Below, piece after piece: positions 8,548 through 16,721 of a stretch of DNA of 64,000 nucleotides (the first letter of the stretch is position 1; every line of letters starts with the position of its first letter). The position numbers were made by a program, and so were the translations under genes. The stretch comes from Flavobacterium gelatinilyticum (GTDB taxonomy: Bacteria; Bacteroidota; Bacteroidia; Flavobacteriales; Flavobacteriaceae): NCBI RefSeq assembly GCF_027111295.1, contig NZ_CP114287.1, positions 3,906,001-3,970,000 of the forward strand, written 5' to 3'. Under the pieces are notes generated by a model. The model had not been told where the DNA came from and searched no databases. It worked only from the letters and a program-made list of their open reading frames with translations.

Positions 8548-9423
8548 TTAGTAAAGATCGTCTGTTCTTAAGTTTAAGAAACGCTGCGTTGCAATGTGAG
8601 TGCTTATCCAGGTAATAAGGATTCCGAATCCAAAAACAGCCAGTAAAACCAATCCGATCAGTGCTTTTTCTTCTAAAATTCCTAATCCGGGGAAATTTGA
8701 TTCAACATAGAATAAAAGACCAATTAAGGCAATGATTGCTAATAAAGCACCCAATATTCCTAATTTGATGCTTCTCATGACAAAAGGTTTACGGATAAAC
8801 GATTTTGTAGCACCCACCATCTGCATGGTTTTAATGATAAAACGGTTGGAATGTATAGATAAACGTAGTGAGCTGTTGATTAATAAAACTGCAATTACAG
8901 TAAGGAAACCGCTGATAATCAAAATCCACATACTTACTTTTTTGATATTGTCGTTTACCAGATTTACCAATTGTTTGTCGTAAACAATATCTTCGATCAT
9001 AGTATTTTTACGCAAAGCACTTTCGATTTTTAAAATACTGTCACGTTCAACATAATCAGCTTTTAAATGAATATCGTATGAATTCAATAATGGGTTTTCA
9101 CCTAAAAAAGTCAGGAAATCTTCTCCAATAATATCAGTATGTTCTTTTGCCGCTTTTTCTTTAGTTACATAAACATGAGATAAGGCAAAAGGCGCTCTTT
9201 TAAGTTCAGTGTCAAAAGCTGTGATAATACTGTCATTTGCCTCATTTTTAAAGAAAACCGTCATAGCAATTTTTTCTTTAAAGTCGTCAGCCAGTTTATT
9301 AGAATTAATAATAAATAATCCCAGTACTCCTAAAAGGAATAAAACCAGAAATACACTTAAAACTACCGAAAAATAAGAGGAAATTAACCTGCGTTTTTGA
9401 AATTTATCAAAATTGGAACTCAT
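8548..9423 (-). CDS. ftsX: Cell-division protein FtsX
   Basis: Permease-like partner of FtsE; in other bacteria FtsEX relays division state to peptidoglycan hydrolases. Encodes 291 residues from MSSNFDKFQKRRLISSYFS (ATG at 9423), the family-like start; the longer frame begins with an unrelated 20 residues. The layout is one N-terminal membrane segment, a periplasmic domain of about 110 residues, and three C-terminal membrane segments. The last part contains TMQMVGATKSFIRKPFVMRS, the conserved loop of FtsX. ftsE is not next to it. First gene of the ftsX-DUF3098-uppP-truB run. Confidence 0.93.
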   Translation of the reverse strand: MSSNFDKFQKRRLISSYFSVVLSVFLVLFLLGVLGLFIINSNKLADDFKEKIAMTVFFKNEANDSIITAFDTELKRAPFALSHVYVTKEKAAKEHTDIIGEDFLTFLGENPLLNSYDIHLKADYVERDSILKIESALRKNTMIEDIVYDKQLVNLVNDNIKKVSMWILIISGFLTVIAVLLINSSLRLSIHSNRFIIKTMQMVGATKSFIRKPFVMRSIKLGILGALLAIIALIGLLFYVESNFPGLGILEEKALIGLVLLAVFGFGILITWISTHIATQRFLNLRTDDLY

Positions 9424-9592
9424 ACTGCGTTTAAATTTGTGGTAAAAATAATAAACAATTTCTTTATTTAAAGTTAATAACAAACTTTTATACTATAAAT
9501 GTACGATTCCCTGTTGAATAAAAAGTTGATTTTTATTGTAAAAAATAATTTTAACCATAAAGTAAGCAAAGATTTTTAATGTTTAAAAAAAT

Positions 9593-9638
9593 GCAAAGTT
9601 CGCAAAGCTTTGTTTTGAGAAAGCTTCGCGAACTTTGC
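9593..9638. repeat. Imperfect 19-bp inverted repeat (GCAAAGTTCGC family)
   Basis: GCAAAGTTCGCAAAGCTTT (9593-9611) and its near complement (9620-9638, one mismatch) surround an 8-nt loop in the gap between ftsX and the minus-strand lipoprotein. Related sequence lies at 63246-63350, so this is a scattered intergenic repeat rather than a gene. Confidence 0.7.
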
Positions 9639-9691
9639 GTTATTTAGATGCGTCCAGATTTAAAAATTAGAATCTTAGCGTCTTAGTGCCA

Positions 9692-10288
9692 TTATTTAAC
9701 TTTATAAACCTCGATGCTTTTCAGCCAGTAAACATGACGCGGCCCGGTTTTGATGTCGTTTTTGCAAATCGCTATCATTTCGCCGTTTTTAATTGGTTTT
9801 CCGTTTTCTTCAAAAAGAACAAAAGCATTTTCACCGGTAGGATTATTAAAAATTTCTGCCCATGAAAAAGTAGCTTTGTAATCGTCTGAAGCCCTTGCTA
9901 CAATATAAAAATTTCGGTCTTTATGCCCATCCTGTTTTATTTTTGCTTTTTCTAAAATATCTTTCAAAAGCACACCTTTGCACACTTTATCATCTTTTTT
10001 TACCTGACCGCTCTGGCAGACTACTTTAAAATCGTCGATTGTTACGACTTTCATCTTTTTTAAAGAATCAACTGTAAGCTGTAATGGAAATTCAACATCT
10101 CCTTTTACTTCGATTTGATGGTTAACCATTTTTAAACTGTCCTCAGGAGTCAGCGGAATGTGTTTGTCAATATCGGTTTTTATTGTTTCTTCTGTAGAAG
10201 CTGTTTCTTCTTTTTCTTTTTTCGAAGAATTGCACATCGCACATGAAAATGCGATTAATAAAACAAGAATGTAATTTTGTGTTTTCAT
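9692..10288 (-). CDS. Lipoprotein with oxidoreductase molybdopterin-binding-like domain
   Basis: Encodes 198 residues. The signal and lipobox (LLIAFSCAMC) are followed by a Glu/Lys linker and then a domain of about 130 residues resembling the sulfite-oxidase-type molybdopterin fold: VKGDVEFPLQLTVDSLKKM, VVCQSGQVKKD, GVLLKDILEKAKI, ARASDDYKATFSWAEI and GPRHVYWLKSIEVYKV at the end. The domain is shorter than catalytic enzymes of the family, so it may bind cofactor or metal rather than catalyse. It begins 18 nt after the TonB-dependent receptor gene, in the same operon, and a ModE-type regulator lies just upstream. The context supports a role in handling molybdenum compounds at the cell surface; that role is inference. 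Confidence 0.7.
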   Translation of the reverse strand: MKTQNYILVLLIAFSCAMCNSSKKEKEETASTEETIKTDIDKHIPLTPEDSLKMVNHQIEVKGDVEFPLQLTVDSLKKMKVVTIDDFKVVCQSGQVKKDDKVCKGVLLKDILEKAKIKQDGHKDRNFYIVARASDDYKATFSWAEIFNNPTGENAFVLFEENGKPIKNGEMIAICKNDIKTGPRHVYWLKSIEVYKVK

Positions 10289-10306
10289 ATAAAGTTTGTT
10301 TTTGAA

Positions 10307-12310
10307 TTAATTCCAATTGAAAAAACGAAGTGTTACAAAAAAGTTGCGTCCTTCTTCGGGGTAACCTTCTACAATACTGTAGTTTTTGTCAAATATATTA
10401 TTGATTCCGGCATCGAGACTGAAATTCTTAGTGATTTTGCCTGAACCGTATAAGTTTAAAAGCGTATAATCTGAAACCCTTGCGCCGTAGCTTGTACTGA
10501 AACGAGGCGAATTAAACTCAGAATTGGCAATTAATCGCAGGATCTTTATAGGGCTGTACTCTAAAGTTCCCATTACTTTTGTGTTTGGAACATCGGTAAA
10601 ATGAATAGTTGGATTTGTAATGTTTTTTCTTTCCAGATACGTGTAATTAAAGTTAAGAGACAAATTATCTAAAACAGCATAATGCAGCTGGGCCTCGATT
10701 CCTTTATATTCAGCTTCACCAAAATTCTGCATCTGCGATTTTCCCGGCTCAACATTGCTCACACTTAAGATCGCATCCGAAAGTGAACTGTAGAAAACAG
10801 CCGTCTGGAATGTTACTTTTCCAAAAAGATTTGCCGTGTAATTCAATTCATAATTAACAGCTTTTTCAGGTTTCAGGTCCGGATTTGGAATTGCAGTTCC
10901 CATTCGGTATGAGTAACGGTCTTTTATAGTAGCAAATCGGGTTTTTTGAGAAACAGTTGCGCCCAGTTTGTTTTCGTTATTGAACTGATAAAATAGACCA
11001 ATCTGAGCATTAAACGCATCACTTGCTCCGGCTTCAGGATAATCAGAAATTACTTTTGTCGTGCTGTTGTAATCTTCGGCTTCATTGTTTTTTCTGATGT
11101 TGTAACTAACACCCGGAATTACGGTAAATTTTGAAGTAACTTTATATATATCTTCAATTCCCACCAAAACGGTATTGTCTATAAAATGACGAACCGGCTC
11201 GCCAAGATTGTTTTCGCGGTGCACATCTTCTTTAAAGTGAAAAGCAATTTTCAGGTCGTTTTTTGGGATAATTTTAGTGTTGTACTCCAGATTTCCTCCA
11301 AAAGTATAATCGTTGTAAATACTTTCGAATGCATACGGTTTTGTTTGTGCTGAATACGAAGCATCGTCATAACTGTCGAGAGTATTTTTGAAACGGTCAA
11401 AATAAACTCTGGTTTTAAAACTGTTCTGGTCATCAAAAGCAGAATTCGAAATAAAATAAAAACTTTCTTTATCCCAGTTTGGCCACTGCCAGAAGCGCGG
11501 TTTCAGCAAAAGAGAATTTTGAGTATCGTTTCCGGTATAAACAGGGTTTGCTTTTTTGCCCTGCTGATTGATATAACCAATCGCATATTCGCTTTTTTCA
11601 GTCGGCGTCCATCCAATTTTAAAACTGATTTTTTGATCTTTTCTATATGAATTGTCTCTTTGGCCTCCGTTTTCATTGGCTGTTGGAACAAAGCTGGAAG
11701 ACATTCTGTACGAATCACGGTCTAAATAAGAGAAACCTCCCTGAAAGTAGAATTTCCCAATATTCGAACCAATATTTACATTACCGCGGTATCCGTTGCT
11801 GTTGATCACTCCCAGTGATCCATCGTATTCCAGTTTTTTAGAAGGTTTTCTGGAAACTAAATTTATAGCGCCGCCAAGCGAATTTGGTCCGTAAAGAACA
11901 GATGAAAATCCTTTTGAAACATCAACCGCAGCCAAATCGAAAGTGGTAAATCTGGCAAGATCAACATAACCGTCATAAGGCACATAAACCGGAATCCCGT
12001 CCATATAAACCGGAACCTGTCTTAAATCAAAACCACGAACAGAAACCATCGATTCGTTTCTTGGTCCCGAAGCTGTCAGGCTGACCCCCGGAAGCATGTT
12101 CAGCGCTTTAGAAACTTCCATTTTGTTTTGGGATTCCATTGTTTTTGATGTTACCCTGTTCAAAGTGTCTTTGTTCTGATGGTTGGTAATAATAACTTCC
12201 CCAAGCATAAAAACATTCGAATTTTTTAAAGAATCAGCTGGTTTTGAATTGTTCTGCTGTGCCAGTCCAAATATTGGAAGAAGCAAAAGCGAGAGAAATT
12301 TTAGTTTCAT
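10307..12310 (-). CDS. TonB-dependent receptor, probably for a molybdenum-containing ligand
   Basis: Encodes 667 residues of an outer-membrane receptor. A signal peptide ending in LFGLAQQ is followed by a plug domain (about 30-150: MESQNKMEVSKALNMLPGV, VSVRGFDLRQVPVYMDGIP, GPNSLGGAINLVSRKP) and a 22-strand-type barrel ending in NFFVTLRFFNWN, the usual aromatic C terminus. There is no carboxypeptidase-like N-terminal domain, unlike SusC receptors. It is co-directional with a ModE-like regulator upstream and is followed at 18 nt by a molybdopterin-domain lipoprotein. The substrate cannot be read from the protein; the molybdenum link comes from the neighbours. Confidence 0.88.
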   Translation of the reverse strand: MKLKFLSLLLLPIFGLAQQNNSKPADSLKNSNVFMLGEVIITNHQNKDTLNRVTSKTMESQNKMEVSKALNMLPGVSLTASGPRNESMVSVRGFDLRQVPVYMDGIPVYVPYDGYVDLARFTTFDLAAVDVSKGFSSVLYGPNSLGGAINLVSRKPSKKLEYDGSLGVINSNGYRGNVNIGSNIGKFYFQGGFSYLDRDSYRMSSSFVPTANENGGQRDNSYRKDQKISFKIGWTPTEKSEYAIGYINQQGKKANPVYTGNDTQNSLLLKPRFWQWPNWDKESFYFISNSAFDDQNSFKTRVYFDRFKNTLDSYDDASYSAQTKPYAFESIYNDYTFGGNLEYNTKIIPKNDLKIAFHFKEDVHRENNLGEPVRHFIDNTVLVGIEDIYKVTSKFTVIPGVSYNIRKNNEAEDYNSTTKVISDYPEAGASDAFNAQIGLFYQFNNENKLGATVSQKTRFATIKDRYSYRMGTAIPNPDLKPEKAVNYELNYTANLFGKVTFQTAVFYSSLSDAILSVSNVEPGKSQMQNFGEAEYKGIEAQLHYAVLDNLSLNFNYTYLERKNITNPTIHFTDVPNTKVMGTLEYSPIKILRLIANSEFNSPRFSTSYGARVSDYTLLNLYGSGKITKNFSLDAGINNIFDKNYSIVEGYPEEGRNFFVTLRFFNWN

Positions 12311-12423
12311 ATTTACGATATTTAGTTTCAGTATGTTTTAAAATGAATACTGCTATTTAAAAAAAATGATGTGAGTTAATTTTCTTTTTTCTCCGGCAAA
12401 AAAAAGCCTTTTAAAAAATATAG

Positions 12424-12470
12424 AGCATGACTGAAATCATAGTTTATTGGACAGCCGGCGTAACTATGCT
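12424..12470 (-). promoter_or_regulatory. Candidate ModE-type operator (inverted repeat)
   Basis: CATAGTT (12438-12444) and AACTATG (12462-12468) form a 7-bp inverted repeat with a 17-nt spacer, in the 180-nt gap between the regulator gene and the receptor gene. An extra AGCAT (12424-12428) echoes the outer end of the right arm. The size resembles ModE sites, which are two half-sites separated by several bases. Confidence 0.35.
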
Positions 12471-12490
12471 TAAAATTAATGCTATAATTT

Positions 12491-12838
12491 TTAAAACTTT
12501 AAAAGTTGTGTTTCTTTTTGCGCGAATTCTTTTATACGTTTTTCAACTTCATAAAAAATAGCAATTGCTTTTTCTCCGGCCTCTGTTAGTTTTGCCCCGC
12601 CGCCGCCTTTTCCGCCCAGAAGTTTTTCGACCAGAGGAGATTCTGCACGCTGATTCATTTCTTCAACCATCTGCCAGGCTTGTCTGTACGCCATTTTCAT
12701 TTCTTTAGCTGCATTGGTTATAGAACCTGTTTTTTGGATATTTTCTAAAAGCCAGATTTTTCCAATTCCCAGAAACGCCCCTTCAGTTTCTTCAATCCAA
12801 ACCCGTACTTCGATATTGTATTTCTTATTTGCTGTCAT
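12491..12838 (-). CDS. ModE-family winged-helix regulator, DNA-binding domain only
   Basis: Encodes 115 residues. The sequence GIGKIWLLENIQKTGSITNA, AKEMKMAYRQAWQMVEEMN and LLGGKGGGGAKLTEAGEKA is the winged helix-turn-helix of ModE, the LysR-like N-terminal domain that binds DNA. The C-terminal molybdate-binding (TOBE/Di-MOP) domains of classical ModE are missing, so molybdate sensing must work differently or through another protein. It precedes the TonB receptor on the same strand, with an inverted repeat between them. Together the three genes look like a molybdenum-responsive unit. Confidence 0.85.
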   Translation of the reverse strand: MTANKKYNIEVRVWIEETEGAFLGIGKIWLLENIQKTGSITNAAKEMKMAYRQAWQMVEEMNQRAESPLVEKLLGGKGGGGAKLTEAGEKAIAIFYEVEKRIKEFAQKETQLLKF

Positions 12839-12941
12839 TAAATTCAGTGTAAATAAGTATTTGTAATTGCAATAATACGTATTTTTACGTAACGTTGAAT
12901 ACGTAAAACGTTATTTTATTTGTTTGTCGGAGAAATAGCTT

Positions 12942-12970
12942 TGGAACAAAGAACAATAAATGTAAATTTG
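12942..12970 (+). promoter_or_regulatory. leuS promoter
   Basis: TTG at 12942-12944, an 18-nt spacer and TAAATTTG at 12963-12970 fit the Bacteroidota housekeeping consensus. Transcription would start near 12976, leaving a leader of about 57 nt that contains repeated CTTTGCAACTTTG words. Confidence 0.7.
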
Positions 12971-13032
12971 CGCCATAATTTAAAGTGGTAAAGCTTTGCA
13001 ACTTTGCCTCTTTGCAACTTTGACCCTTTAAG

Positions 13033-15948
13033 ATGAAATACAATCCAAACGAAATAGACGCCAAATGGCAGAAGTATTGGGCAGAAAATGAAACTTTTGC
13101 TGCCAAAAACAATTCTGAAAAACCGAAGCATTATGTTTTAGACATGTTTCCTTACCCGTCAGGAGCAGGACTGCACGTTGGGCATCCGCTGGGGTACATT
13201 GCTTCAGATGTTTATTCTCGTTTTAAAAGACATCAGGGATTTAATGTTTTGCATCCAATGGGATACGACAGTTTTGGATTGCCGGCTGAGCAGTATGCAA
13301 TTCAGACAGGGCAGCGTCCGGAAGATACAACACGTGTAAACATTGATGGAGGAGTAGATAAAGAAGGAAAACAAATTGCCGGTTACAGAAAACAATTAGA
13401 TAAAATTGGATTCTCTTTTGACTGGGGACGTGAAGTTCGTACCTCAAATCCGGATTACTACAAGCATACACAATGGATTTTTATTCAGTTGTTCAACTCA
13501 TGGTACAATAAAAATTCTGATAAAGCCGAAGATATTGCAACATTGGTTTCTATTTTTGAAAAAGATGGAAATGCCAATGTAAATGCAGTTTCTGACGATA
13601 ATATTGCTGTTTTCTCTGCAGCCGAATGGAATGCATTTTCATCTGACGAACAGGAAAAAATTCTTTTGCAGTACAGATTGACGTATTTGGCAGAAACAGA
13701 AGTAAACTGGTGTCCTGGTTTAGGAACGGTTCTGGCAAATGACGAAATCGTAAACGGAGTTTCTGAGCGTGGAGGCTTTCCTGTTATAAGAAAAAAAATG
13801 ACACAATGGAGCATGCGAATTTCTGCTTATGCCGAACGTTTGCTTGATGGCTTAAATACAATTGATTGGAGTGAATCAATCAAAGAATCGCAAAGAAACT
13901 GGATTGGGAAAAGTGTTGGAGCTTTAGTTAAGTTTCAAGTTTCAAGTTTCAAGTCTCAGGTTGATCCACAAAGCGGAGAAACTTTAAACGTGAAACCTGA
14001 AACAAATTTTATTGAAGTTTTCACAACTCGTCCTGATACTATTTTTGGCGTAACATTTATGACTTTGGCACCGGAACATGATTTGGTAGCTAAAATTACA
14101 ACTCCGGAACAAAAAGCAGAAGTTGAAGCCTATATCGAAAAAACATCAAAACGTTCTGAGCGTGAACGTATGGCCGATGTAAAGACGATTTCTGGTGTGT
14201 TTACAGGAGCTTATGCTGAACATCCTTTTACAAAAGAACCAATTCCGGTCTGGATTGGAGATTATGTTTTGGCAGGTTACGGAACAGGAGCAGTTATGGC
14301 AGTTCCTTGCGGAGACGAAAGAGATTATGCTTTTGCTAATTTCTTTAAAGGTCAAAACGGAATGCAGGAAATTAAAAACATTTTTGCGAATGTTCATATT
14401 TCTGAAGCGGCTTACGGGTCAAAAGACAACGTTGAAATCGCAAATTCTGATTTCTTAAACGGATTAAATTATAAAGAAGGAACTAAAAAAGCCATCGAAA
14501 AACTGGAAGAAATTGGTCAGGGAACAGGTAAAACCAATTACCGTTTGCGTGATGCTGTTTTCTCCCGTCAGCGTTATTGGGGTGAACCATTCCCGGTTTA
14601 TTATGTGAATGGACTTCCAAAAATGATTGATTCTCAGCATCTGCCAATTATTTTGCCGGAAGTTGAGAAATATTTACCGACTGAAGACGGATTACCGCCA
14701 TTAGGAAACGCTGCAGTTTGGGCTTGGGACACTGTTCAGTCTTCAGTAGTTAGTACGCAGTTGATTGATAATGTACATATTTTTCCTTTAGAATTAAATA
14801 CAATGCCGGGCTGGGCTGGAAGTTCATGGTACTGGATGCGTTATATGGATGCGCACAATGAAAATGAATTTGCAAGCAAAGAAGCTTTGGCTTACTGGGA
14901 AAGTGTTGATTTATACATTGGAGGAAGCGAACACGCAACAGGTCACTTATTGTACTCTCGTTTCTGGAACAAATTCTTAAAAGACAAAGGTTTTGCTCCA
15001 ACCGAAGAACCATTCAAAAAACTGATCAATCAGGGGATGATTTTAGGGACTACGGCTTATGTTTACAGATTAGAAGGAACAAATACTTTTGTGTCTAAAA
15101 ATAAAATTGAAGATCAAAAAGTACAGCCAATTCGTGTCGATGTTAATTTCGTTAATTCTTCGGATGAATTGAATATCGAAAAGTTCAAAGCTTGGAGAGA
15201 AGATTTCAATACAGCTGAATTTATTTTTGATGAAAACGGAAAATACATTGTAGGTCGTGAGGTTGAGAAAATGTCGAAATCATACTATAATGTGGTAACT
15301 CCAGACGATATTTGTGCAGAATATGGTGCTGATACATTGCGTTTATACGAAATGTTCTTAGGGCCGTTAGAGCAGGCAAAACCTTGGAATACTGCCGGTA
15401 TTTCAGGAGTTTTTGGTTTCCTTAAAAAATTATGGAGATTGTATTTTGATGACAATGGTTTAATTGTAAACAACGATGAACCAACAAAAGACAACTTGAA
15501 ATCATTACACAAAACAATCAAAAAAGTGGCAGATGATATTGAGAATTTCTCTTTCAATACTTCGGTTTCTCAGTTTATGATTTGTGTTAACGAATTGTCT
15601 TCTCAAAATTGTCATTCAAGAGCAATTTTAGAACCGTTAGCCATTTTGGTTTCACCTTACGCACCGCATATCGCTGAGGAATTATGGTCGCAATTAGGAC
15701 ACACAACTTCAATTTCTGATGCTGCGTTCCCAATTTTTGAAGAAAAACATTTGGTTGAAACCAATAAAGAATATCCGGTTTCTTTCAACGGAAAAATGCG
15801 TTTTACAATCGAACTGCCTTTGGATTTAACAGCAGCGCAAATCGAAGAAATCGTAATGAAAGACGAAAGAACACAAAAACACTTAGACGGTAGAACACCA
15901 AATAAAGTGATTATCGTTCCTGGAAAGATTATCAATCTTGTAGGTTAA
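13033..15948 (+). CDS. leuS: Leucyl-tRNA synthetase
   Basis: Charges tRNA-Leu with leucine. Encodes 971 residues, slightly long for the bacterial enzyme. Class I signatures are clear: MFPYPSGAGLHVGHPLGY (HVGH variant of HIGH) near residue 40, and KMSKSYYNVVTPDDI near residue 750. The CP1 editing domain (FTTRPDTIFGVTFMTLAPEH, GYGTGAVMAVPCGDERD) is present. Between RNWIGKSVGALVKF and the FTTRPDT motif, residues about 300-323 (VSSFKSQVDPQSGETLNVKP) come from DNA at 13931-14003 that looks like intergenic repeat (three GTTTCAA words, then GTGAAACCTGAAAC). The frame stays open, so the enzyme is probably active. Monocistronic. Confidence 0.97.
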   Translation: MKYNPNEIDAKWQKYWAENETFAAKNNSEKPKHYVLDMFPYPSGAGLHVGHPLGYIASDVYSRFKRHQGFNVLHPMGYDSFGLPAEQYAIQTGQRPEDTTRVNIDGGVDKEGKQIAGYRKQLDKIGFSFDWGREVRTSNPDYYKHTQWIFIQLFNSWYNKNSDKAEDIATLVSIFEKDGNANVNAVSDDNIAVFSAAEWNAFSSDEQEKILLQYRLTYLAETEVNWCPGLGTVLANDEIVNGVSERGGFPVIRKKMTQWSMRISAYAERLLDGLNTIDWSESIKESQRNWIGKSVGALVKFQVSSFKSQVDPQSGETLNVKPETNFIEVFTTRPDTIFGVTFMTLAPEHDLVAKITTPEQKAEVEAYIEKTSKRSERERMADVKTISGVFTGAYAEHPFTKEPIPVWIGDYVLAGYGTGAVMAVPCGDERDYAFANFFKGQNGMQEIKNIFANVHISEAAYGSKDNVEIANSDFLNGLNYKEGTKKAIEKLEEIGQGTGKTNYRLRDAVFSRQRYWGEPFPVYYVNGLPKMIDSQHLPIILPEVEKYLPTEDGLPPLGNAAVWAWDTVQSSVVSTQLIDNVHIFPLELNTMPGWAGSSWYWMRYMDAHNENEFASKEALAYWESVDLYIGGSEHATGHLLYSRFWNKFLKDKGFAPTEEPFKKLINQGMILGTTAYVYRLEGTNTFVSKNKIEDQKVQPIRVDVNFVNSSDELNIEKFKAWREDFNTAEFIFDENGKYIVGREVEKMSKSYYNVVTPDDICAEYGADTLRLYEMFLGPLEQAKPWNTAGISGVFGFLKKLWRLYFDDNGLIVNNDEPTKDNLKSLHKTIKKVADDIENFSFNTSVSQFMICVNELSSQNCHSRAILEPLAILVSPYAPHIAEELWSQLGHTTSISDAAFPIFEEKHLVETNKEYPVSFNGKMRFTIELPLDLTAAQIEEIVMKDERTQKHLDGRTPNKVIIVPGKIINLVG
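13931..14003. repeat. Repeat-like insertion inside leuS
   Basis: Three tandem AAGTTTC words on the left and TGAAACCTGAAAC on the right give imperfect inverted symmetry. The segment is in frame, adds about 24 residues and sits at a variable loop of the editing domain. Confidence 0.55.
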
Positions 15949-15970
15949 GAATCTTTAAATTTCAATATAA

Positions 15971-16014
15971 AAATTCCAAATTCCAATTCTCTGTTGGGGT
16001 TTGGATTTTTTTTG
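15971..16014 (+). terminator. Repeat-derived terminator after leuS
   Basis: AAATTCCAAATTCCAA (15971-15986) can fold back on TTGGGGTTTGGATTTTT (15994-16010) with wobble pairs, followed by a T-rich run. The left arm is the same repeat word seen at 22150-22190. Confidence 0.5.
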
Positions 16015-16100
16015 TGCTTTTTTTGACATGAATTCGCTGCGGAAAACTATCCGTAACAATTGGAATATGGAATTTAGTATTTAGAATTTTAAAAAATGTT

Positions 16101-16124
16101 GTAACATTTTGATAGTTCCCGTAT
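16101..16124 (+). promoter_or_regulatory. Possible ECF-type autoregulatory promoter
   Basis: TGTAAC (16100-16105), a 14-nt spacer and CGTAT (16120-16124) resemble an ECF sigma -35 (GTAAC/GGAAC) and -10 (CGT) pair. It lies upstream of the ECF sigma gene and lacks a housekeeping TAnnTTTG element. Confidence 0.35.
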
Positions 16125-16166
16125 CCAAACCACGGATCCGATTAGTAATAACGTAAAACTATTAAA

Positions 16167-16247
16167 ATGAAAAAGACTTATTTTATACATTTAAAACGAG
16201 ACAACAACTTGTATTCGGAACAGCTAAACACTTTTATAAAATCTTAA
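16167..16247 (+). CDS. Possible 26-residue upstream peptide
   Basis: ATG at 16167 opens MKKTYFIHLKRDNNLYSEQL followed by NTFIKS and TAA at 16245-16247, immediately before the ATG of the sigma-factor gene at 16248. The direct stop-start abutment would couple translation of the two. No homolog is recognised; it could be a leader peptide or a chance frame. Confidence 0.35.
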   Translation: MKKTYFIHLKRDNNLYSEQLNTFIKS

Positions 16248-16721
16248 ATGGAATTCGAAGAAATATATAAAACCTATTGGGATCGGATTTTCAGGCTTTG
16301 TATGGGTTTTGTAAACGATTATGATGCCGCTCAGGATCTCACACAGGAAACCTTTATAATTGTCTGGCAGAAACTTGAAACCTTTCGTAATGAGTCGGCA
16401 ATTGGAACGTGGATTTTCAGGATTGCTTCAAACAACTGCCTGAGACAGATCGAAAAACAAAAGCGATTTCCAAAATCAGAACTTCCCGTTCATCTTTCAG
16501 AAGAAAAGCAATATTCATTAGAACCGCAGATTCAGTTTTTGTATAAATGCATTGCAGAATTGCCCGAAACAGAACGTATCATTATTTCATTGGAACTGGA
16601 AGATGTGAAACAGGCAGAAATAGCTAAAATTATAGGTCTTTCTGAAGCCAATGTACGGGTAAAAATCTACAGAATAAAAGAAAAACTGACTCAAAAATTT
16701 AAAGAAAATGGACAACGATAA
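16248..16721 (+). CDS. ECF-type RNA polymerase sigma factor
   Basis: Encodes 157 residues, typical for group 4 sigma factors. Region 2 is visible near the start (YKTYWDRIFRLCMGFVNDYD, AQDLTQETFIIVWQKLETF) with the -10 recognition segment (SAIGTWIFRIASNNCLRQIE). Region 4 follows (LPETERIIISLELEDVKQAEIAKIIGL, SEANVRVKIYRIKEKLTQKF), a helix-turn-helix for -35 recognition. Its end overlaps the next gene by 14 nt, and that gene encodes a membrane protein likely to act as its anti-sigma partner. It probably controls its own promoter. Target genes cannot be told from here. Confidence 0.93.
   Translation: MEFEEIYKTYWDRIFRLCMGFVNDYDAAQDLTQETFIIVWQKLETFRNESAIGTWIFRIASNNCLRQIEKQKRFPKSELPVHLSEEKQYSLEPQIQFLYKCIAELPETERIIISLELEDVKQAEIAKIIGLSEANVRVKIYRIKEKLTQKFKENGQR

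Noticed and set aside
12885..13131. Two overlapping minus-strand frames upstream of leuS
   Set aside because: They cover the leuS promoter and its 5' end; composition is aromatic and shows no family resemblance.
14195..14458. Alternative plus-strand frame inside leuS
   Set aside because: It overlaps the editing domain in another frame and lacks any start signal.
13204..15935. Many frames antisense to leuS
   Set aside because: They are shadows of a highly conserved gene; none has a promoter or recognisable domain.
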